A stretch of 21,900 bases of DNA from an uncultured bacterium (GTDB taxonomy: Bacteria; Bacteroidota; Bacteroidia; Chitinophagales; CAIOSU01): NCBI GenBank assembly GCA_903861055.1, contig CAIOSU010000155.1, forward strand, positions 1 through 21,900, read 5' to 3'. Positions within the stretch are counted from its first letter, which is position 1. Each line of letters opens with the position of its first letter. The notes beneath the pieces were generated by a model. That model ran no database searches. It was given only the letters and a program-made list of their open reading frames with translations, and had not been told where the DNA came from. A program made the translations under genes and the position numbers. Below are positions 1-8,845 of the stretch, piece by piece.

Positions 1-8
1 TACCTTTA
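1..8 (+). promoter_or_regulatory. Candidate -7 element ahead of the arylsulfotransferase gene
   Basis: The first eight bases read TACCTTTA, one mismatch from the Bacteroidota -7 consensus TAnnTTTG. The ATG of the next gene lies 36 nt further on. The -33 region would lie outside the window, so only half of the promoter can be judged. Confidence 0.4.
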
Positions 9-44
9 GCGAACCCAAATAAAAGGATTGCTTAATTTTATACC

Positions 45-1706
45 ATGAAGACGCAAATACTGGGTATACTTTTTTTAGCATTTTGCGCTAACCTTACTGC
101 GCAAACGGATACCATATACCCGATTGACGCCAAGCAGATATTAACTGTAAGTCCGAACCACATCGCGAGTTGCGAGTATTACATGATTGCCCCGCACGAT
201 GGGTTTAATTTGGTTGACCCCCTATTTCGTTCGGCCCTGATGATTTTTGACAAAAACGGTGAATCGCTGTTTTTTAAAGGCTTACCAGGCAACTCCAACC
301 AATTTTTTAATTTCGTGTTTGATTTTAAGTTGCAGCCCAACGGCCAACTGAGCTTTCATAACCAAGCATCACCAAACACCAAGCATTATGTTATAGATAG
401 CACCCTACGGATTGTTGATTCTGTTGAAGTACAATTGCCATACTTCTCCGATGCGCACGAACTACTACTGCTGCCCGATGGCTCAAAACTTGTAATGGGC
501 TACGAATACCAAACCATGAACCTTGATACCTTGTTTACGGTTGACGGTTTCCAGATGAGCACTCAAACAACCGTTGAAGGCGGCGTGATATTCATTTATG
601 ACAGTAATAACAACATCATTTTTCAATGGAGTGGTTTTGACTACTTCGACATATCGGATATGGACTATACCAATTTAACCACTATCGATTTTGTTGACTT
701 TATGCACGCCAACTCCATCGTTTTGGATAATGATGGAAACCTGATTATATCGCTGCGCAACTTTAACGAAGTGGTAAAAATTAACCGCCAAGACAGCAGC
801 ATTATTTGGCGCTTGGGCGGCAAGCACAGCGATTTTACCTTTGTGGATGACACTTTGTTCGGGTTTAAACTACAACACCATGCGCAACTTATGCCCAACG
901 GCAATATCACTATCCTAGATAATGGCACCTACCACAACCCGCCAGTGGCCCGTGCACTAGAGTATGCCCTAGACGAAACAAATGGCACCGCAACCTTGGT
1001 TTGGGAGCATAAAAACAACATTGAAAGCATTTCCATTGGCAGCCAACAAGTGCTGCCCAACGGTAATAGGTTGATTAATTGGGGCGCCGATATAAATGCC
1101 TTTTTTAGCCCGATTATTGAAGTAACCGATAATTTCGAAGAGGTACTTAGCATTAACTTGCCACCTGGATATTTCAGCTACCGTGCTTTCTGTTTTGATT
1201 TGCCTTGGGAGGTAACCCGCCCTGAAATAACTTGTAGCTATAGCGGCGGCAACACTACCTTAACCGTTGATAGTGGCTTTGCACAATACTATTGGCTGCA
1301 CAATACCGATAGCAGCAGCACCGTAACTATAACCGATACCGGAAGCTACCAAGTATTTGGCCACAATGGCTATGGTTGGATAGGCTCGAAAACGATACAT
1401 GTAACCGATTTGACCAACCCATGCGATACTACAGTGGGTGTAAATGAGACATTGGCTGCCGGAATTAAAATATACCCTAATCCAGCTAATGGCCTGCTAA
1501 ACATTACGTTGCCGTATGGTATTGATTTCTCGCAAGCCAATATTACTATAACTAATACCTTGGGGCAAATGGTAAACGAATGGAAAGGATTAAACGATAA
1601 CGTATTAACCTTCAATACCAACTACCTATCAGCAGGCACCTATTTGGTGCAAATCAATGGCAACGAAATACATTGGCAAGGTAAGTTTATGGTGCTAGAG
1701 CAATAA
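45..1706 (+). CDS. Secreted arylsulfotransferase-like (ASST) beta-propeller protein with T9SS sorting domain
   Basis: This 553-residue protein starts with a signal peptide (about residues 1-20, hydrophobic core ILGILFLAF, cleavage probably after TAQ). Residues about 30-390 look like the arylsulfotransferase propeller family (Arylsulfotran_2 type): repeated blade motifs of the form H-x-x-x-x-x-x-x-G appear at H138 (DAHELLLLPDG), H221 (FMHANSIVLDNDG) and H278/H279 (QHHAQLMPNG), and the WRLGGKHSDF segment at about 255-264 is typical. Known bacterial ASSTs transfer sulfate between phenols through a catalytic histidine, but many family members are uncharacterised, so the activity is inferred. Residues about 391-455 resemble an Ig-like module. 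Residues about 473-553 form a type A T9SS C-terminal domain (IKIYPNPANG, then TLGQMV and LSAGTYLVQI), so the protein should be exported across the outer membrane and perhaps anchored. It ends 4 nt from a convergent glycosyltransferase gene. Confidence 0.85.
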   Translation: MKTQILGILFLAFCANLTAQTDTIYPIDAKQILTVSPNHIASCEYYMIAPHDGFNLVDPLFRSALMIFDKNGESLFFKGLPGNSNQFFNFVFDFKLQPNGQLSFHNQASPNTKHYVIDSTLRIVDSVEVQLPYFSDAHELLLLPDGSKLVMGYEYQTMNLDTLFTVDGFQMSTQTTVEGGVIFIYDSNNNIIFQWSGFDYFDISDMDYTNLTTIDFVDFMHANSIVLDNDGNLIISLRNFNEVVKINRQDSSIIWRLGGKHSDFTFVDDTLFGFKLQHHAQLMPNGNITILDNGTYHNPPVARALEYALDETNGTATLVWEHKNNIESISIGSQQVLPNGNRLINWGADINAFFSPIIEVTDNFEEVLSINLPPGYFSYRAFCFDLPWEVTRPEITCSYSGGNTTLTVDSGFAQYYWLHNTDSSSTVTITDTGSYQVFGHNGYGWIGSKTIHVTDLTNPCDTTVGVNETLAAGIKIYPNPANGLLNITLPYGIDFSQANITITNTLGQMVNEWKGLNDNVLTFNTNYLSAGTYLVQINGNEIHWQGKFMVLEQ

Positions 1707-1710
1707 AGAG

Positions 1711-2409
1711 CTAGGCCTTTTTGCGTTTCAAGTAAACGTACATTTCCTCCAGCACAAAAAGTATAGTGGATAGTTTTGCTGAAGTGGCTAAACCCGTCAT
1801 GCGCTGTTTTTGGTCAACTGGTATTTCGGCAATGCGGTAGCCATGCTTATTAGCCTCAACCAACACCTCGGCCATCATAAATATGCCCCGCGATTGATAA
1901 TGTACTTTATCAAAAATAGCCCTTCGGTATAGGTGAATCCAGTTATAGTCTTTAAGCTTGAGGCCAAACACCCATCCAATAAGCTTGTGGTATGCCCATG
2001 AGTTGAAACGCATCCGATTGGTATAACCAACACGCTTTACCCTAAAGCTCGATATAACATCGGTAGTAGGGGCAGCGGTGATAAAAGGGGCCAAGGTTTC
2101 GGTATCCATTGGGCTATCAACAGGCACACATAGCACATACTCCTTAGTTGCCGCCTGTAAGCCTGTCCACACTGCTGCGCCAAAGCCGCCATTCTGGGCA
2201 TTGCACACCAAACGGGTGCTGGGCCATTTATTTATGTTAGCTTCAATTAGCGCCTTGGTGCTATCGCGGCTGCAATCGTCAACAATTATTATCTCAAAAT
2301 CGGCCACTGCAGCCTGCACGGCATTCAGGGTTTGCTGCACCGATGATACAATGATTTCCTCCTCGTTGTAGGCCGGTATAACTATTGACAAGGAGAATGA
2401 CCCGCTCAT
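1711..2409 (-). CDS. Family 2 glycosyltransferase, dolichyl-phosphate-mannose-synthase-like
   Basis: This 232-residue protein has the GT-A fold of family 2: a start strand SIVIPAYNEEE (residues 8-18), the nucleotide-binding IIVDDCSRDST (41-51), the NGGFGAAVWTG helix (73-83), and VPVDSPMD (95-102) in place of the metal-binding DxD. The C-terminal part has PVDQKQRMTGLATSAKL, the RxxG-type segment of DPM1-like enzymes that use polyprenyl phosphate acceptors. There is no clear transmembrane pair, so it is probably a peripheral inner-membrane enzyme. It probably transfers a sugar from a nucleotide donor to a lipid phosphate, but donor and acceptor are unknown. Its ATG overlaps the TGA of the upstream oxidoreductase gene (ATGA), so the two are translationally coupled. 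A similar oxidoreductase-GT2 pair recurs at 10046-11763. Confidence 0.85.
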   Translation of the reverse strand: MSGSFSLSIVIPAYNEEEIIVSSVQQTLNAVQAAVADFEIIIVDDCSRDSTKALIEANINKWPSTRLVCNAQNGGFGAAVWTGLQAATKEYVLCVPVDSPMDTETLAPFITAAPTTDVISSFRVKRVGYTNRMRFNSWAYHKLIGWVFGLKLKDYNWIHLYRRAIFDKVHYQSRGIFMMAEVLVEANKHGYRIAEIPVDQKQRMTGLATSAKLSTILFVLEEMYVYLKRKKA

Positions 2410-3440
2410 TTTGTCACCCTTATTGACTGGCCTTGATGGGCAATACTTTCCTCAATAGCCTCTAGCACGCGCACTACATTGGCCGCATTTTGCCAACCAG
2501 TGCGCGGTTGCTGCTGGCCATTGATACAAGCCATAAAATGCTCTAGCTCCTCCCTTAATGGCTCTTTGTAATTAATGTTGGGTATGCTCACGTCGTTGTT
2601 GGATACCGACAATTGAAAATCGCCGAAATCGCCGCGGGTTTGGGTAGTTGGGGCTATGGTATGATACAGCCTAACCTTTTCAGAAGGCACCACATCGTTG
2701 AACAACAACATACCTTTTGAGCCAATAACCTTCATTTCACGCTGCTTTACCAGTTCCATCCACGATACGCAAATGTTCACTGATAAACCAGTCGGGTATA
2801 TTAAATCGATATTAGCCAAGTCATATTGGTTACAGCCAAGCAATTTATACCCCGTGGCATTTACCGCATCGGGCACGCTGTTCAACAACAAATTGGCTAT
2901 AGATACATCGTGGGTAGCAAGGTCATATACCACATCGGCATCATAGCGAATGGGGCCATTGCCACAACGCCTAAACGATAGATATTTCAATTCGCCCAAT
3001 GCGCCCCTATCAATCTCGTGTTTGGAATGCAGCACAGCGCTATTGTACTCAAAGGTGTGCCCAACCAGTAAAGTTAGCCCATTGGAATCGGCAATTTGGC
3101 CAAGCGTTTCGCTTTCCTTAGCAGTAAGGGTCAGTGGTTTTTCGCAAAGCACGTGTTTACCTTCCTGCAGCAAACGCTGGCAAATTGCAAAATGCGAACT
3201 TAAACCTGTAGCTACTATTACGGCCGACACTTCAGTGTCGTTGGCAATACTTTCAAGGCTATTATAAAAATGTACATCGGGATACAACTGCTGCAACTCG
3301 TTTATCCGGCTCTCCGAAGAATCGAGAATACCCGATAATCTGATTTGTGGATGTTGCATACAGAGGCGAAGGAAGTGTTTTCCCCAATAACCACAACCAA
3401 CCAATGCAATGTTTAATTTTTTAGCCCCCAACTTAGCCAC
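2406..3440 (-). CDS. Gfo/Idh/MocA family NAD(P)-dependent sugar oxidoreductase
   Basis: A 344-residue protein with an N-terminal Rossmann fold (IALVGCGYWGKH, residues 11-22) followed by the family signature EKPL (100-103, with the catalytic-type lysine K101) and the DLATHD motif (173-178). The C-terminal half is the alpha/beta substrate-binding domain. The family oxidises or reduces sugars, often nucleotide sugars, with NAD(P); the exact substrate cannot be told here. The start is GTG at 3440: no ATG is available before the glycine-rich motif, and a perfect TACCTTTG element sits about 30 nt upstream. It overlaps the downstream GT2 gene by 4 nt. It is a paralogue of the product of 10046-11047, sharing the EKP and DLATHD motifs and a VSIP segment near the C-terminus. 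The closest pathway analogy is the WlbA/WbpB type of UDP-sugar dehydrogenase, which is inference only. Confidence 0.88.
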   Translation of the reverse strand: MAKLGAKKLNIALVGCGYWGKHFLRLCMQHPQIRLSGILDSSESRINELQQLYPDVHFYNSLESIANDTEVSAVIVATGLSSHFAICQRLLQEGKHVLCEKPLTLTAKESETLGQIADSNGLTLLVGHTFEYNSAVLHSKHEIDRGALGELKYLSFRRCGNGPIRYDADVVYDLATHDVSIANLLLNSVPDAVNATGYKLLGCNQYDLANIDLIYPTGLSVNICVSWMELVKQREMKVIGSKGMLLFNDVVPSEKVRLYHTIAPTTQTRGDFGDFQLSVSNNDVSIPNINYKEPLREELEHFMACINGQQQPRTGWQNAANVVRVLEAIEESIAHQGQSIRVTK

Positions 3441-3470
3441 CTTGTATTTAGAATTGTATTAATCTATACT

Positions 3471-3478
3471 CAAAGGTA
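3471..3478 (-). promoter_or_regulatory. -7 promoter element for the oxidoreductase-GT2 operon
   Basis: Read on the minus strand this is TACCTTTG, an exact match to the Bacteroidota -7 consensus TAnnTTTG. It lies 30 nt before the GTG start at 3440 and supports that start. A well-spaced TTTG -33 box is not obvious; the nearest TTTG on this strand (3494-3497) is only 15 nt away. Confidence 0.55.
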
Positions 3479-3551
3479 AAATATTTTCAAAAGCAAAAGG
3501 TAAATACTGTTGGCTTTTTGCATAAACTACACAACCAGCAATATAATCATT

Positions 3552-3559
3552 TACTTTTA
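3552..3559 (+). promoter_or_regulatory. Candidate -7 element ahead of the first radical SAM gene
   Basis: The sequence is TACTTTTA, one mismatch from TAnnTTTG, 26 nt before the ATG at 3586, in the 145-bp gap between divergent operons. A TTTG lies at 3517-3520, but the 31-nt spacing is too long for a normal -33 box. Confidence 0.35.
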
Positions 3560-3585
3560 GCTCCTTTTACTGTAAATTGCAAGTT

Positions 3586-5070
3586 ATGTTTCAGCCCGAC
3601 ATAGCAGATATACTGACCCAAACTAACCCAACTACGGCCAAAACCGTGGAGGGCAAAGGCTTGCGTACCCTGTTACTAAACTTACCATACCCCACGCGCA
3701 TTATTAGGCGCTACATGTGCTCGTACAATGCCCCGAACTTCCTTTTTCCGCCTCTAGAGCTTATTTCGTTAGGTGCTATATTAAAGGAATGGGAGCAGGA
3801 CGAAGTTGAGTTATACGATGCCATTGCGAAAGGAGCCGATTTAACGGAAACCAACGAATACATTGCCCAATACCAGCCCGATATTATTATTGCCATTACA
3901 GGCTTTGAGATATTTGAACACGACATGAACATGGTACGGGGTGTTAAGGAGCACAACCCCAATTCAAAGATTGTGTTGTTTGGCCACTACGCAACCCAGT
4001 TTACCCAAGAGGTAATGGAGCGTGTACCTGTTGATATTATCATTCAAGGTGAGCCCGACCTGATATTTGCCGAAGCGTATAAAAAGATAAAAGCAGGCGA
4101 AAGCCTAGAGGGTGTAAAAGGCATAGCTTACCGCACTAAAGATGGTAAAATAGTGCTTCAGCAAGGTAACTTGCGCCTGCCCGACCCTTCGGTGCTACCC
4201 ATGCCCGCATACGATATGTTGGAGAAAGACGCTTATTTCGAGCCCTTCTTGCCAAAGCCGTTTGGTATGATTCAGACCGCACGAGGCTGCCCATACCAAT
4301 GCAATTATTGCGTAAAATCATTCGGAACCAAGCTAACTACCCGCACCCCCGAGCAGATTCTTGATGAGATAAAAGAGCTAAAACGCTTGTTCGGCATCAA
4401 GTCGTTGCGATTTATTGACGATACTTTTACCGTAATCCCATCTCGGGTTATTGCCATCTGCAAACTGATGATTGAAGAAAAGGTAGAGGTGCAGTGGTCG
4501 TGCCTTAGCCGCGCCGACACCTTGAACGAGGAGATGCTAATCTGGATGAAAAAGGCCGGCTGCAAGCGCGTATATATAGGGGTGGAATCAGGCAGCCAGC
4601 GCATCTTGGATTTTTATAAAAAGAAGGTAAACGTTGAGGAGGCCTTGGCCAATATTAAGCTCTGTAAAAAAATAGGCGTGGAAACCATGGGCTTTTTTAT
4701 AGTAGGAATGCCCGAAGAAACTCGAGAAGATTTTGACCTAACATTAAAATTTGCCAAAAAATCAGACTTAACATTTGCTATAGTATTCGAGCTAGTACCA
4801 TACCCTGGCACCCCATTGTTTCCGTTGATGAAAGATAAAATCAACTTTTCGTTGATGCCTTACAAAAACGAATACAAAGACCCCGAACTACGAGAGCGTT
4901 TCCACAAATGGGAGAAAGAGTTTTACTTCAAATTTTACTTCAGGCCCAAATATATTACTCAGAGTATAGCTAGAGTGCTATCGAAGCCTGCAGAAACTAT
5001 TACTAGCGCATTAAAGCTATTCAAGTTTATCATTTTGCCTCAAAATTCGAATCGCAAAGATTTTATCTAA
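3586..5070 (+). CDS. B12-binding-domain-type radical SAM enzyme
   Basis: This 494-residue protein has an N-terminal Rossmann-like domain of the cobalamin-binding type (residues about 25-190) and a radical SAM TIM barrel with the cluster motif C235-x3-C239-x2-C242 (RGCPYQCNYC). The GGxH motif usual in this class (seen in the two other radical SAM proteins of this locus) is here GHY (133-135), so cobalamin binding is less certain. The C-terminal part (about 430-494) is basic and aromatic with EFYFKFYFRPKYI, a tail common in enzymes of this class that work near the membrane. Family members do methylations, ring contractions and other radical chemistry on lipids, pigments and secondary metabolites; the substrate is unknown. 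I use the ATG at 3586; an in-frame TTG lies 9 nt upstream. The membrane protein gene follows after 2 nt, so the two probably form one operon. Confidence 0.85.
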   Translation: MFQPDIADILTQTNPTTAKTVEGKGLRTLLLNLPYPTRIIRRYMCSYNAPNFLFPPLELISLGAILKEWEQDEVELYDAIAKGADLTETNEYIAQYQPDIIIAITGFEIFEHDMNMVRGVKEHNPNSKIVLFGHYATQFTQEVMERVPVDIIIQGEPDLIFAEAYKKIKAGESLEGVKGIAYRTKDGKIVLQQGNLRLPDPSVLPMPAYDMLEKDAYFEPFLPKPFGMIQTARGCPYQCNYCVKSFGTKLTTRTPEQILDEIKELKRLFGIKSLRFIDDTFTVIPSRVIAICKLMIEEKVEVQWSCLSRADTLNEEMLIWMKKAGCKRVYIGVESGSQRILDFYKKKVNVEEALANIKLCKKIGVETMGFFIVGMPEETREDFDLTLKFAKKSDLTFAIVFELVPYPGTPLFPLMKDKINFSLMPYKNEYKDPELRERFHKWEKEFYFKFYFRPKYITQSIARVLSKPAETITSALKLFKFIILPQNSNRKDFI

Positions 5071-5072
5071 AC

Positions 5073-6854
5073 TTGGGCCAAAGCAACACCATAACTGCAC
5101 CTTCCCAACTTTGGCGTACCATAACTTACGCCCTACTTTTCGTTATAGCTGCCGCCAAGCTAGGTGTTATGCTATGGTCAACTAACAAAGGCTTCGACCT
5201 TGGCGATGATGGACTTTACATGCTAAGCCTAAGCGACCCTGAACACTATAAAGTGCTATTTCATGGCTATTTCCTTAACAAGGTTTTGCCCATTGGCGAG
5301 TTTACTATTCCCATTTCGCGTATCATTAGCATTTGTTTGGAGCTAGCAAGTGGGTTATTTTTTAGCTGGGGCGTTTACCTATGGCTTGTAAGTCGTTTAT
5401 CTGGCGTCAGTTTTTGGGCTATTTGGGCATTGGTACTCATCGGTTCTTTTCAAAGCATATTGGCGCGCTGCGTGTCTTACAATGATATAATCAACTTCTT
5501 GGGGCTTACCTCAGCTGGCGTGTTGCTCGCCTCGTTTTCCTTCGAAAGTGTTAAAAAACGAGGCCTACTATGGGCACTAAGCGCCTTTTTGCTCACGTTC
5601 TGCACCCTATTCAAAGCTCCGGTCACCATTAGCTTAAGCATACTTTATTTTGGGATGGCTATTTTTTATGAACCCGGTAAAAAGCTGCCAAAGCTTGCAA
5701 AAGCAGCAGCGGCCTGGGTTGTGGGAGCCGTACTAACAATAATAGCCTACACCATACTATATAACGGCTTAGGGTGGACAGATGTAATTAGCCATGTAAA
5801 AGCAACTGCCGACTTGCTCAACTATCGCCCAATTGATTTGGTGCTGATGTATGTGATATATGATGGCACGCCCAATTTGGTATTTATTGGCTTGGGTATA
5901 GCGGTTTATTGGCTGTGCTATAACATGTTCAAATCAGTAGCTCCCAATCGAACACTATTGGCATTTCTATTTTCAAGCGCTATTAGCACCGCAGTATGTT
6001 ATGGTGCTATTATCGGTTTAAAACAACTGCTGATTCGCGAAGAACAACCCGTTTACTTTTACTTATGGGTGGTAATAAATGTGCTAATAGTATTGTTGTA
6101 TAATGTATACAAACAAATAGCCCCTCAAGTCCGCAAAGAGGTTTTTATACTCATGCTATTCCTCATATCACTGCCCATTGCTATGATTGGCGGCACCAAC
6201 GGCTTTATTACCGAAACCCTGTTTGCTTTTTGGATACCTTGGTTTGGCCTTGCAGCTATTTGCTTGCACTGGCTGGCATCTGTTGGATTGTCGGCAGTAA
6301 AGTATTATGTTTTGCTAGGCGCAATGGTTTTGGCTACCAGCATACAATTCCATTATTCGAAGGTGCTGCACCCTTTTGGCGTACCCAACAACCAAAGCAT
6401 TTGGGACCAAACAATACCCTTGGCGGGCAAAGACAAATTAATGCTCAGCCCCGATGTAGTTCAATATTTCCAATCATTTCAGGCTATACTCAGTGCAAAA
6501 AAGGTGAAGCCCAATACCCCTATAGTTGCCTTTAATTACATGCCTGGTTTGGTTTACCTTGCTCACGGTTATTCGCCTGGGGCACCATTTTATCTGTATG
6601 GAAACGATTTTGTGCGCTACAATTGCCATTTTCTAATGGCTGCTGGCGAAACCATACAGCAGCAGCCCATTGTACTTTACCGCACCTCCACCTTTGCTTT
6701 CCCCAGGCACTTTACTTGCATAAAACAGGGCATCTGGTCTGATACAAAAGGGTACAGTGAACAAACTATTTTTGACCCATACGATGCCGTGTACGAGCAC
6801 GAAGACTACAACAACGACTCGCTGTACATTTGGATACCCAACCAAACTAATTAA
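5073..6854 (+). CDS. Polytopic membrane protein, GT-C (PMT/ArnT)-like glycosyltransferase candidate
   Basis: A 593-residue protein with about 11-13 hydrophobic helices between residues 17 and 440, then a soluble C-terminal domain of about 150 residues. Just after the first helix it has GFDLGDDG (40-47), an acidic first-loop motif of the sort found in GT-C fold transferases, which use polyprenyl-phosphate sugars on the outer face of the inner membrane. This fits a role in adding a lipid-linked sugar made by the neighbouring GT2 enzymes, but it is inference. The start is TTG at 5073, 2 nt after the stop of the radical SAM gene; the next in-frame ATG (5169) lies inside the first helix and would destroy it. 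It is a paralogue of the convergent gene ending at 6847: both share FDL-(G/T)-D-(D/E)-G near the N-terminus and PGLVYL..GYSP near residue 490. The two 3' ends overlap by 8 nt. Confidence 0.65.
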   Translation: MGQSNTITAPSQLWRTITYALLFVIAAAKLGVMLWSTNKGFDLGDDGLYMLSLSDPEHYKVLFHGYFLNKVLPIGEFTIPISRIISICLELASGLFFSWGVYLWLVSRLSGVSFWAIWALVLIGSFQSILARCVSYNDIINFLGLTSAGVLLASFSFESVKKRGLLWALSAFLLTFCTLFKAPVTISLSILYFGMAIFYEPGKKLPKLAKAAAAWVVGAVLTIIAYTILYNGLGWTDVISHVKATADLLNYRPIDLVLMYVIYDGTPNLVFIGLGIAVYWLCYNMFKSVAPNRTLLAFLFSSAISTAVCYGAIIGLKQLLIREEQPVYFYLWVVINVLIVLLYNVYKQIAPQVRKEVFILMLFLISLPIAMIGGTNGFITETLFAFWIPWFGLAAICLHWLASVGLSAVKYYVLLGAMVLATSIQFHYSKVLHPFGVPNNQSIWDQTIPLAGKDKLMLSPDVVQYFQSFQAILSAKKVKPNTPIVAFNYMPGLVYLAHGYSPGAPFYLYGNDFVRYNCHFLMAAGETIQQQPIVLYRTSTFAFPRHFTCIKQGIWSDTKGYSEQTIFDPYDAVYEHEDYNNDSLYIWIPNQTN

Positions 6855-8685
6855 TGCTGGTTTGAGTGTATGGTCGCTTGGGAATAAAAATCAACAACGA
6901 ATCGGAGAGGTTTTTACCAAATACTTGATTCTCAATACGGATAAAAGGGTTTAGGACTGGTTCGGCAGGCTCATATGCGCCCATTACATTAAAGCCATGC
7001 TGAAGCAAGCAAGGAGTTACCTCTTTCAGCATATAAGCATTAATCATGAACACCGGCGGGCGGCTCTCGAACAGTTTGATTCGGCCAATATTGAGGCAAT
7101 TGGTGTTATGCAGCTTTTGGTTATACTCCGGGTCGTTAAGCCATCCAGCGTCAAAGTACCACGGGGTAGCGGGCGAATAACCACCAACCAAATACACCAG
7201 CCCTGGTAAATTGTGCAGAGCCACTATTGGGTAGCCATTGGGTATGCCCTTTTGTTGCAAAACTGCTTTGGTGCTAATCACAAAGGCAGCCAAAGTGCTG
7301 TCCACCAAAATTTCCTCGTTCGAGACTGTTAAAGGAACTTGCTGTTGATTGATTGTAGCATTCAGCCTAAACGGTTGGGTAAAATGGAAATAAGTAAAGG
7401 CGCCGATTATCATTACCCCGAGCAGCACAATTGCTGGGCCTAGGCTGCGAGTAAAATGTTTAACCAACAACAACCCAAGTATGCCAAACCATGGCACTAA
7501 ATATGCCGATGCCGACACTGCCAGCGAAGTACCCGTGCCCACCATCGAAACCAATGGCATTAACAGCAACAACAGCATTACAAGCCACTCCTGCTTAGTA
7601 TAACCCTTAATACCATCGACCATAAAAAAGAGATATAGGCCAAATGATACAGCAGGCACATGCCAATAATTGAGGAGCATACTTTGGTACTGGTAGTGTG
7701 CATCGGAATAAGGTTGGGGTAGTAAAAGGTAATAAAGCCCATAAAAAACACAAACCAGAGCAGTAAATATCAAGTGTGCCACGCCCCAAACATTTATTTT
7801 CTGACCAACAATACGCAATAGTGCAAAAGCACCCAAGGGCAATAATGCCAAAAGGAGCAACACCAATCCATCAATTGCATAAAAAATGAGCAAATGCAAC
7901 GGATTGTAACCAAGCGGCTCAATAACATATCTATACCCATCTTGATACTCTTGGTACCAAACTGCAGGGGAGTAGCCAGTAGCAACGAAAAACAGTGCCA
8001 CACCCGCAGCAATACCACCCAGCAAAACCAGCACACCCCATAACTTGCGGGTAAGGTAAATGGATAAAACCCCAACTACTGCTAACGAAACCACACTGGC
8101 CGAAAACTTATTAAAGAACTGCAAGCCAATAAAAATGCCCGACACCAATAAAGCTACCAATAACTGTTTCCGCTTTTCGGGCGAGAGATATAGCAGCGGT
8201 ATGCCCAGTGCCATAACGGCAAACAGGTAGCTCATGTCGCCCTCATAAAAAATGCGGGAGTAGATGATGGAATAAAACCCAAGCCCCGATACTCCCAACA
8301 AAAATAAAGCAGTAACCAATCCTTTTCGGTTGCTAGGTAAATTGCGGTACAATACTGCTGACACCAACCATACGACTGCCAAGTCGGATATTATTTTCAA
8401 TATCCTTAGGCTAATGATGTTCCAATCGATAAAGGGCAAAAAGGCCAAAACAATTTTATGGAAATAATAAAATGGGTTGGGGTCTTTATCGGGGTATGTA
8501 TACCAAAGCATATAGCAACCCTCATCGGTAAGATCGAAGCCCTGGTTGGATATAACAATGGCCATGGCTACCTTATAAACCAATACGAACAGCAAAAAAC
8601 CAATCAAAAGCCACGGCAGTTTTGCCGGGTTTGTTGAGGCATTATTGCCAGCATTTACGGGTAATATATTTGGTCTAATATCCAA
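6847..8685 (-). CDS. Polytopic membrane protein, paralogue of the preceding GT-C-like protein
   Basis: From a TTG at 8685 the protein has 612 residues. The open frame extends further upstream to 8964, but that part overlaps the aminotransferase gene antisense and has no membrane-protein character. The TTG gives a 23-residue lead before the first helix (LPWLLIGFLLFVLVYKVAMAIV), matching the layout of its paralogue at 5073-6854. The first loop holds GFDLTDEG (49-56, acidic residues D51, D54, E55), followed by about 11-13 helices and a soluble C-terminal domain with PGLVYLVGGYSP near residue 492. Both features agree with a GT-C-like transferase acting on lipid-linked sugars in the periplasm; no catalytic activity can be proven from sequence. 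It stands alone on the minus strand, convergent with its paralogue and divergent from the DegT operon. The exact start is uncertain because no ATG lies near the first helix. Confidence 0.65.
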   Translation of the reverse strand: MDIRPNILPVNAGNNASTNPAKLPWLLIGFLLFVLVYKVAMAIVISNQGFDLTDEGCYMLWYTYPDKDPNPFYYFHKIVLAFLPFIDWNIISLRILKIISDLAVVWLVSAVLYRNLPSNRKGLVTALFLLGVSGLGFYSIIYSRIFYEGDMSYLFAVMALGIPLLYLSPEKRKQLLVALLVSGIFIGLQFFNKFSASVVSLAVVGVLSIYLTRKLWGVLVLLGGIAAGVALFFVATGYSPAVWYQEYQDGYRYVIEPLGYNPLHLLIFYAIDGLVLLLLALLPLGAFALLRIVGQKINVWGVAHLIFTALVCVFYGLYYLLLPQPYSDAHYQYQSMLLNYWHVPAVSFGLYLFFMVDGIKGYTKQEWLVMLLLLLMPLVSMVGTGTSLAVSASAYLVPWFGILGLLLVKHFTRSLGPAIVLLGVMIIGAFTYFHFTQPFRLNATINQQQVPLTVSNEEILVDSTLAAFVISTKAVLQQKGIPNGYPIVALHNLPGLVYLVGGYSPATPWYFDAGWLNDPEYNQKLHNTNCLNIGRIKLFESRPPVFMINAYMLKEVTPCLLQHGFNVMGAYEPAEPVLNPFIRIENQVFGKNLSDSLLIFIPKRPYTQTSIN

Positions 8686-8781
8686 TGGAATAGAAGCGAA
8701 GTGTACTGCAAAATAGCGTAAAATAGCAGCAAGTTGGTGTTGTGCATATCCTTTTGTGTTAATAAATTGCCTGAGAACATT

Positions 8782-8789
8782 TACCTTTG
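8782..8789 (+). promoter_or_regulatory. -7 promoter element for the sugar aminotransferase operon
   Basis: TACCTTTG is an exact match to TAnnTTTG, 56 nt before the ATG at 8846. It supports that ATG over the in-frame upstream ATGs at 8756 and 8801. A TTTG at 8753-8756 is 25 nt away, somewhat longer than the usual -33 spacing. Confidence 0.5.
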
Positions 8790-8845
8790 AGCTATTACCG
8801 ATGCTTTCCCCTAGGCATTGCTTTTTTAAAGAAAACATACCAACC

